Source: Pararge aegeria | Taxonomy: Eukaryota > Arthropoda > Insecta > Lepidoptera > Nymphalidae | Reading direction: 5' to 3' | Assembly (NCBI RefSeq): GCF_905163445.1 | Contig: NC_053182.1 | Coordinates: 5,580,001-5,644,000, forward strand | Length of the DNA: 64,000 nucleotides | Shown: positions 57,201-64,000 of the stretch, piece by piece | Layout: each line of letters starts with the position of its first letter | Numbering within the stretch: the first letter of the stretch is position 1 | Program-made: the position numbers and the translations under genes | Notes under the pieces: generated by a model | Told to the model about the DNA's origin: nothing | Databases searched by the model: none | The model's input: only the letters and a program-made list of their open reading frames with translations

Positions 57201-60200
57201 TTACTAGATGTGCACTGCGGCATCGCCCGCTTAAATTTGGGATTTTGAGATTTTTTCACAAAAATGTTTTTATCTTACGTATTTTTTTTTCAATGAAAAG
57301 TATACCTACTATGTTATTTATAATACCTCCAAGAATATGTATAAAAAGTTTCATGAAGATCGGTTGAGTAGTTTTCGCGTGAAAGCGTAACAAACAAACT
57401 TGCATTCATATTTATAATATTAGTAGGCATAAGCGGTGATAACCTAGTGGGTACAGCTTTCCTTTCGTAGAGATAGAGTCCGAGCCCCGGCACGCAGCTC
57501 TGACTTTTCGGAGCTATTTGCGTTTTTAATTTAAGATTTTAAATATCACTGGCTGTAAACGGTGAAGGAAGACATGAGGAAACCTGCATGCCTGAGACAT
57601 CTTCATAACATTGTCAAGGGCCTGTGAAATCTACCAATCCGCACCTGGCCAGCGTGGTAGACAGAATTGAGTTCTTTTTAATGGAATAATAAATATAAGA
57701 AAAAAAATTAAAAATAAATAAATATACTACGACAAAACACACATCACCATCCAGCCTCAACAAAGTAAGCGTAGCTTGTGTTATGGATACTAAAATGATT
57801 AATGAATATTTTTATAAATAAGATGTATACATAAATACTTATAGTATACACCGAGACACTGAAAACGTTTCATGTTCATCACACAAATATTTTCCAGTTG
57901 GGGGAATCAAACCCACGGCCTTGGACTCAGAAAGCGGGGTTGAAAGCTGCTGCCCAGTGCGCCAATCGGTCGTCAATATGCTTCTTTTGATTAATTATTT
58001 TTACAGGGTTTTTGCACCCTTCAACAGTATTTCGTAATTCCGTTACAAGTTGTATAACAGCTCAGAACCTTCTCTATCATGTCAGCTTTAAAGGGAAAAA
58101 TCGCATTAAAATCGGTTGGGAGATTTCAGTAGTCTTGGGAAGTATTAACGCCATGCTAATTTCTGCTGCCAAGCAGTATTGTTTTTTTATCTGAAGGTCC
58201 TGGTTGCCAGTGTAATTACAGGCAAATGAAGTTTTCCACCTACACCTCAGGTACAGGCATAGATCGACACTTAGTTGGAAATATTCCACGCATGCCCTCC
58301 GAAGTATTGCCCTGTTTATAGACGATGGCTTTCCACGTAAAATCAAGTGTTATTATGAAAAATAATGCCACCGACTGACACACAGATACACACGTTAAAC
58401 TTATTACTGCTTATTGCTAGCAGCAATAAGGCCGCTTATACATGCCTACAGTTTTTGTATTCTTTTATTTTGTTTACTATTTATTTTATGTATATTTTGA
58501 TGTTTGTGTGCAATAAAGTATTTTCTTACTTATTCTCTGCCTAGTGCATAAAGGAGTGGAAGAAGATTCCATTCCTTTATGCACTAGGGGTTAAAAAGAA
58601 CTGTAAAAAAAAAAAAAAGGTATAACTAATAGGTATTACAATGAAGGAGAGTTGAAAGAGTTCGACGGCATGGAGTCGGAGTGGCCGCTGTTCTACGTGA
58701 TGATGATCATCGATGGCGTTTTCCGAACGCTGCCCGACCAAGTTGAGGAGTACCAGAAACTGCTCAAATCTCGGATCTATATGGACGAATATGGCGGTAA
58801 ATCGAACTAATGTAATTCTTTTCTTAGCCGTTACAGTCTTGACAGACTGACCGTGGTCTTGACCTAAGTGTTGGGACTCGATTTAAAATCCGTCGCCACT
58901 CTTCCCTAAAGGTTGCTTGTCTCTTTTTCCTAATTTTTTTGTTGGAACGTCGATGTCAATCTTCACTTGATGTTGTCCATCTCGACGGTGATCCACCGCG
59001 TGCTCTAGTAACTTATATTTTCCGGCTCAATAGGATTAATTTAATCGGTACCCGGCATTAACTATGCCTTAGTACAAGTGGAATAGTTTTTGCATATCAA
59101 GCTCTGTATCGTCAGAGTACAATAGACCTAATTGTACTAGATTTAGAGTCGCAAATCGTATGCTCCTGATTTTTGTTTTACAAAGGTGCTGTCAAAAGTT
59201 CGAGCTTAAAAATTGTAGTCGAATTGGAGCTTTAATACAATTAGAATAAGATTAAATTTACTTCGATGTCCAAGTATTTCCACACTCGAAAATGACTCCT
59301 CGATTGCGAACGAGAAAATCTATTATGCTACTTTTGTGGATTAAAGCAAAAATAACATGATTAGGTTACTTTATTCAAATACCACCGCTTTCGAAAGCGG
59401 CGATAGCCCAGTGGGTAGGACTTCGTCTTTTGGGACTGAATTCGAACCCCATCACGCAACTCGGGACCCCAACGTCCACCGGTTCTCCGAGCTATGCGCC
59501 CCGCAAATTGCCGCTTCAGCTTTGCGACTGGCTGATCTATGTCGGTTACCCTAGTTCTTCGACGGATCGCCTCATTTCTGATTTGATCACATGGAGTTAC
59601 TCCCAACATGGCTCTCATTATCGCCCGCTGTGTGGCTCTGAGCCTTCTTATGGGGCCCATAGTGAGCAACACAATTTGTACTAATACAATTATAATATTT
59701 CAGACCCGGTAATCCCTTGGTACTACTACGTACCGCGCGAAGGAATCGAGGCTGAACGGGCAGAACCTTATTCTGTACGCAGAATACCAGCCAGTGAGTA
59801 TTTCTGAGGTTATCTCCTAATGTACAGGGTTAAATAAAATATACCAGGAAGCTCTCGGACTTGTAGTTCCTATTATTAAAACTAAAAACTTTTGTTCTAA
59901 GACTTTTAAAAATTCGGTATTAATTTAAATAAATAATAAATCATGTTATTTCTCTAAAGTGACATTACACTGTGCGAACCAAACCGCAGCGAGCGTGCGA
60001 GTCGTCGTTAGCGCGCCGTTGCCGATGTCACATTACAGAGTAGTAACAAGTAGAGTATCTATGTAAAATATAAAATATCGAATATTTCACATATTCAATC
60101 AAGTTACAAAAAAAAGTAGCAAAAAAATTTGTTACTTTTAATGCAAACAACTATAGGCCGAGAGTTTTCTGGTATTTTTTATTAATAAACGCGGCATAGT

Positions 60201-60914
60201 GATAGAATAATTACGTAGTTTTTTCACGCTCTGACATTTAAAAAGTTGCTGTTAGTCGAAGTATGACAAATAATTCCGACGTTATGCCACGTTTATTAAT
60301 AAGGGTCATGAGTATCCAAAGATAAAGAGCACATATTTGTATGGGTGTTTTGAAGCCTTGGCCCTGACGTATGTTTTGGTATCATTAGGGTGTGATTATC
60401 TTAAATAATTTGTTGGTAATTATGAATTCATGTGAATGTAAAAGCACTGGCTAATTTTATTAATGAATGACTGAAATAAAAGTTCTTATAATTTTAAATA
60501 AGTTTCATCATATCATACAGGGCACGAGGCTCCTCCCACAATGAGAAGGGAATGGTAAATAAGGGGAAAATAAGTTTACAAGACATAATTCACTTTAAAA
60601 GTTCTCATTTAAATGACAATCAACCTAAAACATAACAGTTCGATCCTAGACTCATCTTGTATTGAATGAAGATTTTATTTGTGTTTAGTTGAAATAATTC
60701 AAAATTCTTGAAAATGACAACGATGTACACTAAAACTCCCCAGTTAGGTTAACCATGTCTGATATTGAAAGGAACTGTTTCGGTATAATATTATTTATAA
60801 AGACCAAGCGATCAAAATTACCGCGAGAAAAGAGCAGCTTCGCTTTAAGACACTAAATCGATTGTAAAAAGTATAATATGATTGCAGACCATCAAGGAGA
60901 AGGCGATAATAAAG
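51263..60914 (+). CDS. PHKB: phosphorylase b kinase regulatory subunit beta, 5' part
   Basis: Exons: 51248-51365 (Met at 51263), 52324-52459, 52911-53193, 53922-54051, 54711-54862, 56992-57164, 58633-58796, 59704-59793 and a 27-bp exon 60888-60914. All are in phase, giving about 419 codons before the gene runs off the right edge (human PHKB has about 1090). Conserved beta-subunit blocks include RFQSPITGLFP, RDSVYCAAAVWGLYQAYRR, HELGQSTVKCMRGIL, ISLYLLFLVQMITSGLQII, ERGSKYNDG, AKAALEAINGCNLFG, YVDIDAHNRNRS, GKYGFKRFSRDGYKC and YYYVPREGIE. This is the GH15-like regulatory domain. In the hexadecameric kinase the beta subunit relays phosphorylation signals that activate glycogen phosphorylase. 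In-frame sequence continues upstream of Met51263 to the acceptor, so an upstream coding exon is possible. Confidence 0.92.
51648..51770 (+). mobile_element. SINE family B head, degenerate
   Basis: gaagcagtgatagcgagttg and gagaccgagtttgaatccca hold the A-box- and B-box-like words. The body is lost beyond about 51770. It lies in the intron between the first two PHKB coding exons. Confidence 0.5.
53205..53645 (+). repeat. lepidopteran interspersed repeat (GTTGCCCGCGACTTCGTC ... TTTATAATATTAGTA)
   Basis: It starts tgttgcccgcgacttcgtct and ends aagtttcatgagaatcgatt, cgtgaaagcgtaacaaacaa and tataatattagtacgg. The 3' half recurs at 57325-57425. The layout (coding-like start, fixed 3' end) suits a non-LTR or Helitron-mobilised family. 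Confidence 0.65.
54072..54324 (-). mobile_element. SINE family A, full length, minus
   Basis: Reading minus: gacggccgactggcgcagtg, B-box GGTTCAATTCCC, aatgtttgtgtgatgaac, ctttagggctagatggcg and tgtcgtagtatatat. It begins only about 20 bp after the PHKB exon 4 donor (54051). Confidence 0.85.
54466..54655 (+). mobile_element. SINE family A, 5'-truncated
   Basis: It starts atgtttgtgtgatgaacatg, then cagtgtctggatgttta, gctaactttggggctagg and cgtagtatatttattta. The tRNA head is absent. It lies 55 bp before PHKB exon 5, in the same intron as the inverted copy at 54072-54324. Confidence 0.8.
55708..56942 (-). mobile_element. SINE family C, split by a DNA transposon
   Basis: The halves 55708-55779 (plus ccactacaagttagccctag ... 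ggcagcgggctaacatg) and 56821-56942 (plus ccccgccggggattggaacc ... accactgggccaggaag) form one minus-strand family C SINE. They are interrupted by the hAT-like element at 55780-56820. Confidence 0.8.
55780..56820. mobile_element. hAT-like non-autonomous element, 1041 bp, 8-bp target duplication
   Basis: The left end CAGTGGCGTGCATAGAGGGT is repeated inverted at the right end with only the outermost base and one inner base different across about 48 bp (through tatgcagatgatataaaat). GGGGTATG flanks both sides (55772-55779 and 56821-56828), the 8-bp duplication and CAG-type end expected for hAT. A second inner inverted pair (aatgtaataggcccgttttt and its complement near 56728) extends the fold-back. 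No transposase is inside. It lies in the PHKB intron between 54862 and 56992. Confidence 0.88.
57325..57425 (+). repeat. 3' half of the interspersed repeat seen at 53205-53645
   Basis: cctccaagaatatgtataaa, aagtttcatgaagatcggtt and gcgtgaaagcgtaacaaaca plus tttataatattagtagg match the end of the copy at 53205-53645. Confidence 0.65.
57432..57664 (+). mobile_element. SINE family B, near full length
   Basis: The head agcggtgataacctagtggg, B-box-like GAGTCCGAGCCCCGGC, aacggtgaaggaagacatga, ggaaacctgcatgcctgag and ccgcacctggccagcgtggt follow the complete order of this lepidopteran SINE type. It lies in the PHKB intron after exon 6. Confidence 0.85.
57722..57974 (-). mobile_element. SINE family A, near full length, minus
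   Basis: Reading minus: gacgaccgattggcgcactg, B-box GGTTTGATTCCCCC, aatatttgtgtgatgaacat, ttgttgaggctggatggtga and tgttttgtcgtagtatattt. Small insertions are present. Confidence 0.82.
59395..59690. mobile_element. chimera: SINE head (+) joined to LINE RT C-terminal fragment (-)
   Basis: 59395-59462 is a plus SINE family B head (gcggcgatagcccagtgggt, ttcgaaccccatcacgcaac). From about 59463 to 59690 the minus strand reads TMGPIRRLRATQRAIMRAML, IRNEAIRRRTRVTDI and LKRQFAGRIARRTGGRWGP, the C-terminal stretch common to lepidopteran endonuclease/reverse-transcriptase LINEs. The two abut without a gap. Confidence 0.7.
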
Positions 60915-63900
60915 GTAACACTAGTGGTTTTGAGAATGAACTGTCTGCTGTGCTAACTTTCTGTGCCTTTCCTAGCATTTAACTCTATTGTTTATGCGAA
61001 ATAAACTAAAATTTCTAAGCTACAGCATTTCATATTTTCATTTTTGACTGTCTTCTTCTATAAAGCAAAGCCAGCTAGACAAGATAAATAATGTACATCA
61101 ACTTTTTCATCATCCTGAGTCTATTGTTTTATTCTATTAAATTCCACTACTGGGAAAAGGCCTTTCAAGGAGGTGTGAAGTTGTTCTAATTCGTTAGTAA
61201 TTTTGTTAACTTTTACTTAACCTTGAATAAATAATGGAAACCAACGGCTTAACGCATTCTCTACAGCACAAGACCAATTTCTTAATTCTGGTATAATACT
61301 GAGAATTTCCTCGATGACGATTCCAATACTAAATCGACTGTTGTCGAGAATGTCAACAACAGTCGATGTAGTATGTCGGTCGAATGTCGGTTTAATGAGG
61401 TTGAATCAAACTTATTTTCTTGTCTCGCTGGCATTGCTGTATTTTTATTTCTTCCTAGTAATTAATCTAGCTGTCTCTGCGTATAAAGTAAAATATAATC
61501 TATTTTGCTTAGCTATTTGCATCCTAAGTTAGTACATCTTAAAGCTTCAGGTGATGGTAGTTAAATAATATTTTTCATGGAAGTGTTAAATTCAATATTT
61601 TTTTTTGACAAACGCAGCGTATTCGGCAATAATTATACTTAAATATTCCAAGTTTCACTGTTAACAGTGTCCTAATGAAGAGAGCAGCCTCGCGATGAAA
61701 TTTCTCACTGATGTCGATGTGTAGTTTTGACGCTCACAATTCCTCCTCACAATATTTATAAACGGCTAAACAATCTATAAATATTGGCTTGGTGCCCCCG
61801 AATGCGTCCGCGTTTGTTTCGGTATATAAAATTTTTGCAGGAACCGTTTTTTTCCCGGGTTGACTGTTAATGTACTATGGTGGAAACCAAGATGCAAGGC
61901 ATTTCTCGATCTCTAATGGAAGGCTCAAGTGTCGTAGGGCGCGCTGAAGTTTGTGCAATTTAACCCCACAAAGACACCAATTTGGGCATTCACGGCAGTA
62001 GCTGCCTCGAATAATCTCCTGTTCCACTTTTCTCTCCACTTTCCACTCCAGTACTACTTTTAATAGCTTTGTGATGGAGTCAACATCTCGAACAAAGTGC
62101 AATTTCGCACTCAGTTGCAAGGAAAATTCGAAACAACCAGTAGTTTTTAACAAAGCTAAAAAACACTATGGTGCTCCAACACTTATACAGAATTAAATAA
62201 AAAATATCAGAAAGCTCTCGGCCTGTTGTTCACATTAAAACTTTAATATCTCTTACGCAGGAATAAAACACCATGCACTTTATTTTCGAGCGCCCGCCGC
62301 GTGGCGGGATCGCCGGTATGACATATTTTATGTAACAGATTTTGTTCTACTACTTTTTGTTAACTCGATAGTTTGTGAAATGTTTAATATTCAACAATTT
62401 ATATAGATAGTGTACCTATTAGTTACTACCTACTCCGTAATGAAAATTGCAGCTTTTTTGTGCGCATAGTCTAATGTCACCTTACAAAAATAACATGTTT
62501 TTTTTCTATTTTGTATATAATAAATTATATTTATTACTGAATTTTAAAAGTCATAGGGCAAAAGTTGTTAGTTTCAATGATAGTATTTATAAGGCCGACA
62601 TTTTTTTTGTATTTTATTTAACCCTGTATAGCAAAAGACCCTCATGGAGTGTTTGTCACATCATGGGCTGGTACTCCTCCTGTTTGACAGGTTACAAAAC
62701 AGGCAATTCAGTGGTTAGCTCTATTTTTGTGTTCTATAGAGTTTATACACCTTTTGCGAAGAGGATTTGTGTGCTTGCTGCTTGGTGTGGAACTAGTAAT
62801 TTTGTAGACATTAATTTATATTTTTTCTGTTATTAACGGATTAATAAAAGTCATATCAACCTATGACTGGCTCATCACAGGACACAGGCCTCCTTCCACA
62901 ATGAGAAAGGTTAAGACCGTAGTCCACCACGCTGGCCTAGTGCGGATTGGTGCACTTCACACGCCTTTGAGAACATTATGGAGAACTTTCAGGCCAGCAG
63001 GTTTCCTCACGATGTTTTCTTCACCGGTTCAGCAAGTTATTGCTAACATAGAAAAATTTAAAGGTGCGTGCCGAAGTTGGATAGAGATGTCCAATTCCTA
63101 ACCACTAGCCGCCCTGGCTTAGCACGGGTTTAAAGTAGATACCACTGTAGAGCAGTTTAGAGCGATTAATACTACTTATTATGATTATGATGTATTCGAC
63201 AAATTAACTATCCACTTAAATCACTCTATCTAATGCTGAAACTGCATTATAATCTGTTGTTTAGTTTAAAAGATCTAAGCGTACAAACAGCTAGAGCTAC
63301 TTTTTTCATCAATACTTATATTATAAACGCGTACGTGTGTTTGTTTGTTTTTCATTACTTCACGCCCTAATTAAGCATTCAATAGACCAGAATTTTGGAA
63401 TAGAGTTAGTTGTAATGATGGAGAGTGACGTAGGCTACTTCTGATCCTGGAGAAACATCAAATTCCTAAGATTAGTTTTCAGGTACATTCATATGTTTAC
63501 ATCGAATGTCTTCCTTCCGTCCTGTCCTTATTTATTTATTTATAATGGACAACCAACAGTAGATACTATAATGTATTATTATATTGTATGTATAATAAAA
63601 ACTAGCTCTTTTTTTTGGAATGACACATTCACACATTTCACAGCATGCATTAAAATGTAAAAAGTCATTCCTATAAATTATTTACAGTTAATTATTAGTC
63701 TGTTAATATAAACCTATAAAATTATAAATATTTAAAGCTAAGTTACAATTAATAGTTTAACTTAATCAATCATTAGGAAACAAAACAAAAATGAATTAAA
63801 TCGGATTAAAATAATTAATATTGATGTCTTCAAAATAATAAATAAAATTAAAATTAAACTTAACTAACTAAAATTTAAATCAGATTAATCAGTAGAAAAA

Positions 63901-64000
63901 ATATCTATAACTTTTCGTCTAAATTCAACATAACTGTCATGAAAAATGTCTAAAAGTCATTATGCTTAATCACACACTTATTATAGCTACACTTACAAGC
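60915..64000. other. right flank: PHKB intron, no further exon recognised
   Basis: The downstream PHKB exon (family block resembling LFLWGQ) was not found, so this is probably intron. It holds AT-rich DNA, a minus-strand SINE family B at 62870-63120 and simple repeats. The open frames here have no coding character. Confidence 0.55.
62870..63120 (-). mobile_element. SINE family B, minus
   Basis: Plus reads caggcctccttccacaatga, gtagtccaccacgctggcct, agtgcggattggtgca and ggtttcctcacgatg, ttttcttcaccg, the reverse complement of the family B body. A shorter scrap of the same end lies at 60517-60560 (gggcacgaggctcctcccac). Confidence 0.8.

Noticed and set aside
1..64000. CRISPR arrays, bacterial operons or prophage genes
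   Set aside because: All genes are spliced animal genes; the repeats are transposons, SINEs and tandem duplications without spacer structure.

Overview
The window is AT-rich animal nuclear DNA with spliced genes, short GT-AG introns, no operons, and many short retroposons and DNA transposon remnants. The repeats (tRNA-derived SINEs with lepidopteran-style heads, Jockey-like LINE 3' fragments, a PIF/Harbinger element) and the insect-like gene versions point to a butterfly or moth. That assignment is inference from repeat and protein character; no search was run.

Eight conserved genes could be assembled exon by exon: PCIF1/CAPAM (-, 4690-15398), JMJD4 (+, 16738-18099), AMACR (-, 18209-19410), SS18 (+, 20369-22890), mitochondrial ribosomal protein L3 (-, 24035-28035), POGLUT2/3-type KDEL-containing protein O-glucosyltransferase (+, 28617-31775), CYLD deubiquitinase (-, 32486-about 50061) and phosphorylase kinase beta subunit (+, 51263 to beyond 60914). 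They alternate strictly in strand, giving four head-to-head pairs that may share promoters and three tail-to-tail pairs with very short 3' gaps. The genes do not form one pathway: they cover mRNA cap biology, translation-factor hydroxylation, fatty acyl-CoA epimerisation, chromatin remodelling, mitochondrial translation, ER glycosylation, ubiquitin signalling and glycogen metabolism.

The long introns carry the mobile DNA. A 4.6-kb PIF/Harbinger element with 23-bp terminal inverted repeats, a TTA target duplication, a DDE transposase gene (one nonsense codon) and a Myb/MADF-like partner gene sits in a CYLD intron. A hAT-like non-autonomous element with an 8-bp target duplication is nested inside a SINE in a PHKB intron. 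A roughly 1-kb fold-back element is present as one full copy and one truncated copy. One tRNA-derived SINE family is present at least nine times.

The most biologically interesting point is PCIF1: the family's catalytic NPPF motif reads HPPY here although the rest of the protein is intact, so this cap-adenosine methyltransferase is probably catalytically dead. The outer flanks (1-4689 and after 60914) hold no gene I can recognise, except that PHKB must continue past the right edge.
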